64,000 nt of DNA from Ichthyophonus hoferi (taxonomy: Eukaryota > Opisthokonta > Ichthyosporea > Ichthyophonida > Ichthyophonidae). Position 1 is the first letter of the stretch, and the number at the start of each line of letters is the position of its first letter. A program made the position numbers and the translations under genes. Below, in pieces: positions 12,485 to 24,463 of the stretch. The notes beneath the pieces are model-generated. The model saw only the letters and a list, made by a program, of their open reading frames with translations. It was not told where the DNA came from and made no database searches. Location: NCBI GenBank assembly GCA_002751075.1, contig NAOQ01000007.1, positions 203,700 to 267,699 on the forward strand. The letters are read 5' to 3'.

Positions 12485-15400
12485 ATGGGCATATCTAGTG
12501 ATGAGGATGAGTCCATCGACATTTTGGAAAGCAAGCTAAAAGCAGCTGAACTTGATGATGGAGGATTGGAGGACGAACTTACCAATCAAGGGCTGAGTGG
12601 GGTGCTAGAGGGAAAAGACAAGAAGTCGAAGCCTAGGTGGTTGGTACTGGTTCGGGGCACTTTATTTTGGTAGGTATATGTACAGTACCTATAACGCTTG
12701 CTATTATTTATTTCATAGTTGTATTTTCCAAATAAGCACTTTGTTATTAATATATATTTACTTTTGTGCTTCTTAATCAAATTCCTCCTCTTGTCCTAGT
12801 AACCAGATAACTACCCATACTGACTAACTAGTATAATCTTATGTTTGGCATTAATTGTTTGAATCAAAAACCTTCCTTCCCTATACCACATTCCCAAAAG
12901 AGAGAGGTATTTTAGGTAACATTCCAGCCTGAACTATACTAGTCATTCAAGTGGTTTGCATCATATAGGTGTATTATGCGAATTAGCCTTTAGTATGATT
13001 CTTTTAGATAGCTTACCACATCATACGTTAATACCAGTGATGGACAAGAAGTGTGTTGTTAGTACAGGTGAAAATATGTTAATAATAAAACCAGAACGTC
13101 CCAGGATGGCCAATCATTTTCACATACAGGTTGTCCTTATATAGCACACTGATATATGCTATTATGGCTATGGGTCATGTATTGTTATAATATAATTTCT
13201 ATCTCATAAACCATGCTGTACTATGTGTATGCAGTCATAAGGCATGCCCTTCCCTAATGGCCCCCTCCTTACTGTGCCCAGGTACAAGTCACACAGCCTC
13301 ACCACCGTCAAAGGTGAGGTGAACCTTAAAGGGAAAACAATAGCGGCTGCGAGCACACCCGCCAACACCATTTTGATAAGCCAGGGATCCAAGGTGGTTT
13401 GCACCCTCGCTCTAGGTGACACTGAAAGCTGTAATACTTGGCTGGAGGCTTTATCATCGGCCATCTTACTAGACTCAGGCCAAGCACCCAAGGTGTGATA
13501 TGTTTGCTGTAGTGTGCATATGGGATTAGGAAGGGGACAAGGCTGAAGGCTATTGGGTCATAATATGAATGTCAGCCAATGAGAACATACCGAGTGGATA
13601 AGTAGAGATAGATAGTCGGTATGTGTAATTAGATGGCTATTATAATTACTTATAGGAATGACGTCATGCTCCTATACAAATTTTCCCATCTTCTCGCTAG
13701 ATAGAGTAAATAGAAAAAGGAATTAATTTATTATGGAGTGAACATATGCCCAACATTCTTTTTAACCTTCTTGCCTGGATGGGGACCACACAACAAGTGA
13801 TTTATAGTGGCGTAGAAACACGTCAAAGCCTGTCTTATTGGTTATTACAAAAGGATGTGCAACAAAAAATATAAATTAATGAATGGAAGCAATACGAGAT
13901 AAAGGGAAGAGAGTAATGTTGACAGGCGTAGTGGAATTACAATCAGACATAGAATAGACAACAGACTATCTGTTAGAAAAGGGATAACAGATGCATAAAG
14001 AATAAGTAGAGAGGCAGGCGACATTTGGACGACCACTAACCGCGCTCTCTCTTCTCTTTCCCCTCTCTCTTCTCCACCTCTGTTCTATTACCTCTTTTTA
14101 TTTTCATTTATTTTTTGTCTCACTAGCCCAACAAAGGAGTGAAAACTCTAAGTATGACGGCCCGTATGAATAAGGCAATGGCTGGTAAGATGGCAGTATC
14201 AGATGCAGGGAAAGCTGTCGCCAAGGCAACCGTTAGTGATGAAGTGAAACAGATGGTGACTGCTATCAAGTCGCTCATTACCGTAGCCTATGACAGTAAG
14301 ACTGCCACTATTGTGGAGAATAATATTCTTAAGATATTTGTCAAGTACCATTACTTGATGTTAGAGGGTATACTAGAAGAATATTCCTGGATCACTATGG
14401 ATGTGGTAGGCGCGAAAATATCCTGCTTGCTAGTGTCTGACAATCACACATATGCACATTTGTACCTGTATATATATACATACATTTACGTAGAGATATA
14501 TGTGACTTACGCTATTGTTGTTTTATCGTCTTCTCTCCCCAAACTTTTATTAATCAAAGCTTACTCACTATCACATTTTGTATTTCCTTTATTTTATGTT
14601 ATTCTAGATAACTCTATTTCTTGTCCTTCTGCTTCCTGACCTTGACTGGTCTGCTCCTAGTCATTTGTTTCTATATCTTTGGTTTCCCTCTACGTTTTCT
14701 TACTCTACCCTCCTTTTATACCCTCCCTTTTCTTTACACATTTCTTTCCTTTTTCTTACATGCTGATATTAAAAACTTATCAACCACCTCGTTCATCTTG
14801 ATGGTGTGTGAGAGCACACACATGGCGGTCTTTCTGCAGCTAACCATCCTTTCCACCCCTCTTTGCACGGATTTACAGGCGCTAAGAACTGCATTCAAAT
14901 GGGGCGTTAAGATTGCAGACAACAACCAATGTGGTAGAATAATTCCCCCCGAAACTATGGTTGAGTGGATAAACCACATCAAAGTGGCCTTAAGGAAAGT
15001 TGAAAAGCAAATGTTTGAGCTGTTGCAGCCATATGTTCAGGTGTGTATTTGTTTTTTTCCCGTTTTGCTTCCTCTCTCCCTCTCGATCAATTTGTCCCTA
15101 TATTGAGAACCTTTTCTTAAAACACTGTCAGATTGTGTTGGTTTGCTATGGGCTCTCTGTGTTTATCTCTGTGTATTATTTTGGTGGCTTATGGAACATA
15201 GATCTATTGGCCTGGTTGTGCACTCAAATTTTTAATTGCTACCCATAATGTTTATCTATTCCATCCATAACTACCTCATGTGGTTTCTACCCACCCACCC
15301 ACTTACTTTCTTAGCAGTTTCACCTTGTTTGATTTGATTATTTGGGCTTTGGTATTTACCTTCTTGTATATTTATAAGAATATATTAACTGGGGCAAAAG

Positions 15401-15923
15401 CATAAATATAAATACAGTATTAGACATCAATATTACAACGAAAATAGGGTCAAATGCATCTTTACCAACAAGCCAGTACAAGCTAGTACCCAACATGCTA
15501 TAAATAGATTCCATCCATGGAGATAAAGAAATGAGACTACACTTATATCATAAAGAAACCAATGAACAATAGGCACTTCAACTTCATATTTTATTGTACG
15601 GTCATCATGGTTGACTTTGATTGGTCGTATATCGACCCACTTATGCGCCCTTGTAATCATATAAAGTACTTACATATTCCAACTCCCACCCTCATGCCTT
15701 TATTCATTATCTTCCTCACCTCTACCTTCATACACGGACACATTCAATTAAACCTAAACACTTAAATATACAGGCGAAGACTCTTAACCGAATCACTTTT
15801 GGTTTCAACATTATAGCGTCTGATCCATTCCTGAAAGCTGTTCTCCTTGCTCCAGTTGATCATAATGCCGAATCCGAATCCCTTATTTATGCTATGGAAA
15901 GATATCTGCAGTTTTCTTGGTAG
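12485..15923 (+). CDS. PH domain fused to TNFAIP8-like (TIPE) domain, five exons
   Basis: Exons: 12485-12669, 13282-13492, 14127-about 14405, 14879-15040, 15774-15923. Phases agree and the product is about 328 residues. After an acidic N-terminus (SSDEDESIDILE), residues about 46-127 read as a PH domain: RWLVLVRGTLFWYK forms strands 1-2, and the closing helix TESCNTWLEALSSAI has the conserved Trp. Residues about 146-328 read as the TNFAIP8/TIPE helical bundle: NKAMAGKMAVSDAGKAVAKA, then NILKIFVKYHYLM, MVEWINHIKVALRKVEKQMF and a last exon ending RITFGFNIIASDPFLKAVL..YAMERYLQ, parallel to the vertebrate GRVNNVFDHFSDCEFLAALY..INKML. Family members bind and move phosphoinositides, so a PH module fits a membrane lipid role (inference). 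The exon 3 donor is the least certain boundary; GTAGGC at 14406 is chosen because it keeps phase 0. Vertebrate TIPE proteins lack the PH domain. Confidence 0.82.
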
Positions 15924-16589
15924 TGAAATCTAGACGTAGGATGAAATGGCGTGAGTTTATTTATAACAATGTGGACGAGGTTCTCTACGTCTTCAACGCT
16001 GATAATTGCAGCTGTTTCCAGAGTTTTTGTTATCTATTTGTCTAGTAGTTATTTGTATTGAATGGAATATATAAATTTATATTGTATTGAATTGTTTGAT
16101 ATGACATGCACAGGTCTTTGTTTTTCCAACATAGTTACGTGTGCTATTACTATCTACTGGGTGCTTATCTGCACTGCCATACAGCTATGCGGGCCCTGGT
16201 CAACTTATGTGCGTCCTTTTTATTAGTACACGGGATAAGTCATTGCACCATTGTATGGGCTATCAGATGTGCATTTTATTATTATTTTGGTATACAATTA
16301 TACACTTAACGTTCAGGCTGCATTTAGTACTTCGAATCTGTTACAATTAAAAGCAAAGGTTTTGTAGATTGTTTCTTGATTAAATGTTAATGTAAGCAAA
16401 TAGATAATTGGGTAGGATAATGCGCGGAGTTTGAAACCATTCAAAAAATTAGGAGTTTATTTCACTTGAGAAAAAAATCTTGTCCAAAGCACAGCTTGCT
16501 GTGCTGCCTCCAACATAGATATCAAACTTGCGATTCTTGGAAAGCCTTTTATTCAATTTTCACTCAGTCCAATCCGATTTGAGGGATGT

Positions 16590-16930
16590 CCTTTTGATTC
16601 AATTATTTTTCGAATTCAATCCACATTGTATCACAATCAGTGTCAGTTCTGGCGACTTGTTCACGGTTGTAAGGATCCTCAATTAACTATTTAATGGTAG
16701 TTAATTTTGCTAGACCAGCGGTAATAATAGTCACTTGATCGGATTTGTCTTTAAGCCACAGTTGCTGTGGTAAAGGTTCTATAAAAGGCCCATATATCAA
16801 CTCTCTAGGTAACTGGCTGTAGTAGTTATACCCCTGTTCTAATTCAAAAGGAATCAATGCTTTGATTTACTTGGATGTGAATGTGGAAATAGCACAATGA
16901 GATCGATCAGTAACAGGGGATACATAACGA
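16590..16930 (-). pseudogene. Interrupted coding-like remnant, family unknown
   Basis: On the minus strand a reading frame with protein-like composition runs through this stretch and includes LPRELIYGPFIEPLPQQLWL and REQVARTDTDCDTMWIEF. It is broken in a few places, has no clear start and no splice context I can trust, and matches no family I recognise. It is best treated as a fossil of an unidentified coding sequence; chance is not excluded. Confidence 0.3.
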
Positions 16931-17667
16931 TGTAAATAATAACTACTGTCCCTATATAGTAGTAGTATACGGCTCTCTGAGTTCTGAAAGAGCTAGAGAT
17001 CTGGACATTGATTATTGTAGGTCTGTGCTGGCGGTGGATTCGACATCACAATAATGATGTGGTTATTAAATACATATAATTAAATGCAAAGTATTTGTGT
17101 GTTACGAGAACTTTGTATTTTTGCTACTCATTTCCGCGTATGTATGAGCGGGTCCTTTATTATTGACTTTGGCTTTCTCCTATGCTTTGTTTTATAAGCA
17201 GTACTAAGTTTCTAATTAACTCCAAAGTTGCCAAGTTCAATAACTTAATGGAGCTAATCATAAATATTTGTATTAGTTAACCTAACTCACGATAGGTCAC
17301 AGGGACACACTGGAGTTGTCTGATCTTACCACAATACTTAAATACTATTATGTCCATATTTAGAAGGTGAATTAACCCATTTCCTCATTCATATAAAAGT
17401 GTTCATATAACTTTCAAGAATCAATTTACTTATTGTAGAAAATAAGATCAATTATTACAATACCATTTGTTATCGAAGATTGGCTGAAATAGGTGTTCAT
17501 TCAGAGTTAACGACCTCGTAACACAATGTTTAATGCTCTTAAAATATCATCAAGGTGATAATTTTGCTTACTAAACCTTGTTTATACATATTCTATTGCT
17601 TCCACCCTTTATGCGGGATTTAATTCATATTTTTCTATTTATATTTTTCTCATAGCCCCAAACTTAG

Positions 17668-17769
17668 GTGTACCAAGCAAGTCGATCCTATGCTTTCTTC
17701 CCCGACAGTATAGATGAACTGATTAATCCTTTATGCAAATACTATCCGTATTTATTCGAATCGTCTTAG
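17668..17769 (+). other. Possible orphan terminal exon
   Basis: It follows a TTAG acceptor and reads 33 codons to a TAG, with protein-like composition (SYAFFPDSIDELINPLCKYY). No upstream exons were found between 15924 and 17667. It could be an unplaced exon, a remnant or chance; in-frame TAG stops imitate acceptors, so support is weak. Confidence 0.2.
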
Positions 17770-18589
17770 TCGTATCCCTATATGGCCATTTTCATATAGT
17801 GTTTAGGGCTGTCCCTAAGTGTACAATCCATTTTGCATAGTACGATCTTCACAAATCTTATCAACAAATTTTTGATGCATCTTACATAGTACATCAAGTT
17901 TTACAGTCTTACAACTCTGGATTTCAATGGCAAAAAAAATATGTATCTATTTATTATTTATAGATTCGTTCCGGTCATAATACCAACTATATGGGTTGAC
18001 ACCTGAAAAGGGTGTAAAAGAAAACTGTGGAAAACTTACTAAGAGTATATATTTTTAATCTATTTAGCAACCGTTGAATTTTAATTTTTAATTTTTCGTC
18101 TACAGAGGCAGTTAAGAGAATCATTCCAATACAAGATGCAATTAAATTTAAATAATTACAATGCAAAACATAATAAGCAATTGAAACCTAGTCAAATGCT
18201 AGTGTAGCCAAGTGGAGTCATCTGCCCCTAGCATTTCTAGCAGCAACATAAGACATACTGTGTCAACTTACCTAACGGGGAATAGACTGTTTGTACAAAG
18301 AGTTCTTTATGATATGTAACATACATCATAGAGATCAGTCTATTATTACTCAGCCGCCCCTGATTCCTCTCTCCAGGTTAAACTTTAGAGACAGAAATTC
18401 AAGTCAGTGGCTCGCGAATTAATGTTCTAGGCCATATAAAGCTCTAGCATGTACTGGTAACTTATTAAGGCAGTCAACATAAACAAAGTGTAGGATATAG
18501 CATATAGCATACAGCATACATATATTTCTAGAGTTAGGTCCACTGTGCTGGAACTGGAGTAGGTTCGTGTACTTGGGATAACCGTAACA

Positions 18590-21500
18590 ATGAGTAATCA
18601 ATTCCCTTCCCCACAACAGCAGATGTTTTATTCTCAGCATCAACCCCAACGACCTCCACAAATTAACCCTCACCAGCCCCAATTACAGCCGCAACATATT
18701 CCAAACATCCCTTTTAACATGAGAATGCCTCAGGGCCAGAGCCAACAGTTTAATGAGAAAATGTGGCCCAGGGGCTGGAATCAGGCACCACCCTTTTTTG
18801 CAGCACAACCTCCTCCACAACCAAAACAACAATTACACAGTCCTTTTATTAGTGGGAATGTGGGACTACAGTTCCCTAATTCTCCTCTTGAAAAAACATA
18901 TTTTAGCACCGCCCAGCAGCACCAAAAATACAACCAGCCGTTACAAAAAGAACAGCAGCAACTACAGCAGCAAGAACATAATATGATGTTTACAAAACAG
19001 TATCCACAATGCCCACCTATTCCTGGTTGTACAATACCCTCCCTACAACAATGGGGACCTCCTGGTGCAACAACTTACGGGATGTATGGCGGCGAAGGAG
19101 GAAAATTTATTGACCAGCCCCAGCCTCCTGCACACCCACCACCACCCTCAGAGGTATTGTTGTGCAGGTTTAGGAATATATTAGTTGCATTGAAGTATAC
19201 AAACCTCTTTGGGTTGTCTATTACCTTGCAATATAATAATATCTCTCTCCTTCTCTTCATATAGTCTTTCTTCAGTCTATAAATAATGCTAGTAATTTGT
19301 AACCATTTTTCGACTACATGTTAAGGTAAATTAGGGACCGATAAACAAGAACTGATTCCATGTTTTACAAGACCCATCCCTCTCTCTTTATCTTTAGTGC
19401 CCTCATTCCTCATATGCTACCTTTCACAGCCAGAACGTCCTCCCGAACCTCCTTCACCGGCCAGTGATCTTCTACGCAACCCTGGAAGAAGCAAGCGACC
19501 AGAAAAGATTGTGTTTGTAATGAGAGGGTTACCAGGTAGGTCAGATTATTGTGATAACTTTTATAATAATATATCTATTATTCTGTTTTGAGGTCAAGTA
19601 ATTTCAGGCTAACCTATTCTCACACACTATTCTTTTCATAGTTCTGATTTTTCCAAAATGAAAGTTAACGTATGGGATTTGATATCCATAGGATATATTC
19701 CAACCACTAATATACCATGTTATGACTATATACTTTAATGATCTTTATTGGCAAGTGATAGTATATATTATGGGTTGGGAGCTAGATATCCAAAGGTCAT
19801 TGTAAATGGTTTTACTGGTGGCCTTATTAACAACACACACCCATTGAAAGGCACACCAACACATATATGTTTATGTGTATTAAACCCGACATTCACGGCT
19901 ATTAATGTGTTATTATAGTTATTTGTCTACCCTACCCTACCCTACCCCACGACATATTTTACCCTGTATATCTCTCATTAAAGTTCTTGCATTGGCCTGT
20001 TATACTTATATCGACACCATTTTATTTGGGGGTGATTATTTGCTTTGTGTGAAGGAAGCGGAAAGAGCTACTGTGCGCAACTAGTTAGAGCTATAGAGTT
20101 GGAGCATTCAGCACCTCCCCCACGCATTCTCTCCATTGATGATTACTTTTTAACGGTACGGTGGCACTCGCCTTCTGGTCCTTACTGTGCATATCCCTCT
20201 CTCTCTGGGTTGCTATCTTGCCCACTCTTTCTTTATATATTATCTTTATCCCATCGTATGCCCGCATACCTATTCCAGCCAGAGTATTTTAATCATGGTG
20301 AATGCCGCCTCCGTGCCTTTAATATAGGTTAGGAGGATAGGGGCTATAGGATAGGGCGGTCTTATGGTATATCCTGGCTTTGTCTCTACTTATCATTCCA
20401 GTTCTTTCTTTTTCCTTTCGTTTTCTTTCACGCATCAACCCCATTTTTCTCTCTCCTCTCCTATGCCATCTCTCAATCTTATGATTTATCTTTTTTTTAC
20501 CTACACCTTGGCACCCTATGTATCTAGACTATATAGAGACCCTACCTACTCTGTCTTTCTTTTAGTTGTGATCAACCCGTTTATGCTCTATCCACCTATA
20601 GTTATAGTGGCTCCTTGTTACTACTTCACTCTCCCTGGCGTGTTCCTGTTTGGTTTTCGCATGTATTCCTTGCTATTTATCCGTTATTTGTCACTATAAC
20701 AACTAAATAAAACCACATGCATGTATAAATCAGGCCAATCAAAGACATGCTGATATTTTATAACTCACCTTTTAATGAAGGGAATGGATTTATATCTGCC
20801 AATTAGTATACTCCTTTTAATACAACGAGGTTCATCCCACCTACAATCCCTGTAGTATTTAGACTTGATTATCCTTGTATTTAACTAGACTATACATTAT
20901 ATAACTATACAATACATAATTATTGTGACATCTGTTGCGTTAAAGAGAATTGTGAACAAGGAGAGAAAATAATAATGAGGGCATATAGGAAAGCGTAGGA
21001 TATGTTATATAATAGGATATGTTATATAGTAGGATATAGTAGGATATAGTATAATATAGTTATATAAAGAATATAATAGGATAGAGTAGGATATAGTATA
21101 ATATAGTTATATAATAGAATATAATAGGATATAGTAGGATATAGTAGGATATGGTTATATAGTAGAGTATAATAGGATATAATAAGATATAGTAGGATAT
21201 AGTAGGATATGGTTATATAGTAGAGTATAATAGGATATAGTAAGATATAGTAGGATATAGTAGGATATGGTTATATAGTAGAGTATAATAGGATATAGTA
21301 AGATATAGTAGGATATAGTAGGATATAGTAGGATATAATATGGTAGGATATACACCATAGGGCTGATAGATGGGCTGGCAGGAGGTGGAGATGGAGGAAC
21401 CAGACCCCGAGACAGGTAAAACAAAGAAGGTTAAGAAAATGGAGTACGAGTATGATGAAGCCCTGCTACAGGTGAGCATCATATGCTGTGGGTCCAACCA

Positions 21501-24463
21501 GTTACTTATTATAGGTCCTTTTGTATTGATGTGCCGGGTCTGTCTTTATATCTGTATACATACATGCTCAAACACTATAGTTTGTGCACATATGGCAGGT
21601 CAGAGAGGGTACCAGAGTATATGGTTGGATATATAGCATATAGTGAAGATAGAGGTATATGGTTGGTTATATATTATATAATGAAGATGGAGGCATACGG
21701 TTGGATATATATCATATAATGAATATAGAGGTATATGGTTGGTTATATATCGTATAATGAAGATGGAGGTATATGGCTGGTTATATATCATATAATGAAG
21801 ATAGAGGTATATGGTTGGCTTTATATCATATATACTATCATGCTATATACACAAATTACGTAATTATTCACACATACTCATATGACTACATCTGCAACCC
21901 AACCATATGATGCTATTAATCTTAACCAGCCCATCCTATTGACCGCCATACCATTCATCCGTACAGTCCTATCGGTCGAGTTTACAGAAGGCATTCTCCA
22001 GGACGATTGCCGAAGGTCAGTTCCACTTCGTCATTATTGACGATGTCAACTTACGGGTTGTTGACTTTTCAGATTATCGCCGCCTAGCTCTCTTTCATGG
22101 TTTTTCCTTCTATCTAGTCGAAACTGATGTTAGCGTAGAGGTACGTATTTCTTGATTCATTCGGTCGACCATTGCAATGACATTGGCTTTGTTTAGAATC
22201 AATACCAGGAAATGTGTCAGATTCCAGGATCTGATAACTGGTTAGCTTTCTGTGTTGTCAGACGCAACATAGAGGCCCATGTATTATAAGGTTAGGAATT
22301 TTGATATAATACTTTACCACCAGGTGTGTGCAAGACAAAATACCCATGGCTGGACTACTGAGCAGATTAGAGATATGAGTAGGAGATGGGAGAGTGCTCC
22401 AGGGGACTATGACAGACTGCATACCAAGGTAGATTCTGTCTGCTTGTTACTAGGGACTATTAGATATAGGGTACCCATCAGGTCCCTTGCCATACTTGAT
22501 ATTACTATATCCTCTGCATAGACTGTCATTATTACTATTCATATTACTATTATTATTATTATTATTATTACTATTACTATTACTATTACTATTACTATTA
22601 CAATCCCTTTGATGTGTCTATGATTCATCGTGCTATTGCTCTCTAACTCTAGCTAGAGTATCTCTACACTCCATCATTAAACTATCTTGGACCATTAATC
22701 ACCTCCTCTTTACCCAATCATATAACATTACCTATCTAGGGATTGGAGAGAAAGCAAGAGGATATTCAGACAGTTGATATGGCTGATGAGATTAAGAATG
22801 GTAGCGACCAATCAGCAGAGACTAGTCGATGGGATGATGATGGAGATGGAGACCGAGACCATGAGGGGTTACCAGGTTAGTACTAATGGGGGCTGTGCTG
22901 TTCGCACTGACAGTTGCCTCTATGTACACATATGCATCACTATCCGCTAGGCCTGTATTCGTTTATACTTGTGTAGTATGGCTTGTATTCGACGTGGACC
23001 TCTCCGTAAGGGGTTTTCAGATATAATTGGGTCACACTCCCTTCTCTATTTTGTGTTTGTCTTTGGTTTTAATGATCGAATTGGCTTTTACAAAAACATA
23101 TAGTCCGCCTATCTTGATATTAATCAATCTGGCTGTATTCTATCTTGTATTACTATGAAGAGGTTGCAAGAGATCACTAAGAGTTTAAAAGTAATGTGTT
23201 ATTGTACAGTCGTTTACAGGCGATTTCTCTTCCTTGGTTTGTTTGTTGTGCATTGTTTCATAATTCTCAAGTAATTACTAGTGGCTACTCTACTAAATTT
23301 ACCGATAATATATTTTGGCTCGTTTGCGTTCCTGACAGTTTTGAGTTTGTTATTACCAGATGGGAAGCGAAAAAGATCACGCTATTCGCCAGACACTGGT
23401 TCAGATAAAGAAAGTTTAGAGGTTTGTATATATGTATGTATATATATATCATGTGTATGTCATTGCATAGTTTTTTAATTAAGTGTTATATTTTTGTCCT
23501 TAAAATGACAGGGAAGGTAATATTGACAACTGGCGAGAGATCTGTGGTCAATACATGATAGCTTATCAGGATTTATAGATCATGTGTGTCTTGATTATGT
23601 ATGTGGGTTCTATTTGCAATATTGGCTACATAAATTATGGTGGAATATATAATATAGATTAACCAATACGAACAAGAATTATTAGTATTGGAGTAAAATA
23701 AAGGACCAATCACTGGTGTGAATATACCCATGATTATTATCCAATCAAGCATTATACTGACATAGGAGGTGACCCCAGAATGACGTCAAAGAAAATGGTC
23801 TAAGGAAGCCAGCCAAGAAGTCAAGACATGGTAGCACTGAGTCTCCAGCCTCCCTTGGTGGAGCCACAGCTGTCAAAAAGACCTCAAGTGTTCCCTCCAA
23901 AGCATCCAGTCCAGGTTCCAGATCATCGGCACAATCTACACCTCATCTCGTCCCTGTATCGTCTGCCAAGGTGGAGCCAGATCGGGTGGCTACGTCACAC
24001 ATGCCCCCTGTGGGGGTAGCACTGGTATGTGGGTTGCGGGGATTGTTTTGCCTAGTCTTTTGCCTCTAAATTCGAACTGTAAGATGTATGATTATGCCTG
24101 TTTCTCCTTTGCTATTTCTTTATTTTTTACTCTTGTCTTCACTATGGTTGGAGCCACGTCCTGCATTATTTCTATCTGCTCGCTTTGTTATGGTAGTCTA
24201 CTCACTTCCACACCTTTGATTCCTGACCCAATTAAATATGTATCTCACTTTTATTAAGCTAAGATAGAATTGAATGTGTACATTTAACGTTTTTTATTCT
24301 TTATTCCGTCTTATTTACTTTTTCTACTCATTTGATTATGCTCTGTATTCACGAATGTACCCTATCTACTCTAGATATACTTCAATCAACCACTAATTAA
24401 CTGCTAATTAACTACGGTTAGGTGGCCGACTATGGGGACTCGGAGGAATCTGACTCGGAATAA
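18590..24463 (+). CDS. YLPM1: YLPM1-like nuclear P-loop protein, ten exons
   Basis: Exons: 18590-19153, 19430-19535, 20055-20155, 21382-21471, 21967-22140, 22324-22428, 22740-22875, 23360-23421, 23779-24024, 24422-24463. All phases agree and the product is 541 residues. Residues 1-188 are Gln/Pro-rich and disordered. Then comes the kinase-like P-loop domain typical of YLPM1/ZAP3: RPEKIVFVMRGLPGSGKS with Walker A at 221-228, RILSIDDYFLT, DPETGKTKKVKKMEYEYDEA, FHFVIIDDVNLRVVDFS, and CARQNTHGWTTEQIRDM (vertebrate CGKRNIHGRKLKEINKM). A basic KRKRSR stretch and a Ser/Lys-rich tail ending DSEESDSE follow. Vertebrate YLPM1 is a nuclear protein linked to PP1 and telomerase regulation and is several times longer, mainly N-terminal low-complexity sequence. 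Introns 3 and 4 contain tandem arrays. The start is the first ATG of a long exon; an extra 5' exon is possible. Confidence 0.88.
19926..19948. repeat. Short CCCTA tandem run
   Basis: About four CCCTA units in YLPM1 intron 2. The unit is 5 bp, not the 6-bp animal telomere unit, and the run is too short to call telomeric. Confidence 0.6.
20990..21357. repeat. Tandem array built on AGGATATAGT, higher-order unit near 63 bp
   Basis: Repeated AGGATATAGT words are organised into a longer unit containing GGTTATATAGTAGAGTATAA, repeated about three times at the right end. The array lies in YLPM1 intron 3 and stops about 25 bases before the exon 4 acceptor at 21381. Long minus-strand tyrosine/leucine/isoleucine frames across it are repeat artefacts. 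Confidence 0.9.
21610..21835. repeat. 38-bp tandem array in YLPM1 intron 4
   Basis: Five to six diverged copies of a unit beginning GAAGATAGAGGTATATGGTT, followed by GGTTATATATCATATAAT. Copies differ by a few substitutions, so the array is not very recent. Confidence 0.88.
22543..22601. repeat. (ATT/ACT)n microsatellite
   Basis: Trinucleotide run in YLPM1 intron 6 that switches from ATT to ATTACT units. Confidence 0.9.

Larger units (their letters stand above)
15924..18589. other. 2.7-kb intergenic region with coding-like fragments
   Basis: Mostly A+T-rich. A 34-codon open frame starts at 15941, just after the upstream stop, and is probably 3' UTR. A 7-bp stem with a 4-base loop lies at 16488-16505. 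Minus-strand coding-like remnants (about 16590-16930) and plus-strand ones (17668-17769, 17847-17960) are listed separately. Confidence 0.4.

Noticed and set aside
13204-13491. 95-codon minus-strand frame over the PH exon
   Set aside because: Antisense shadow of a well-supported exon with correct splice sites on the plus strand.
16488-16505. 7-bp stem, 4-base loop hairpin resembling a histone mRNA 3' stem-loop in size
   Set aside because: Sequence does not fit the histone consensus and no histone gene is nearby.
21155-21497. Minus-strand Tyr/Leu/Ile-rich frames of about 90 codons
   Set aside because: Translation of the AGGATATAGT array plus antisense of YLPM1 exon 4.
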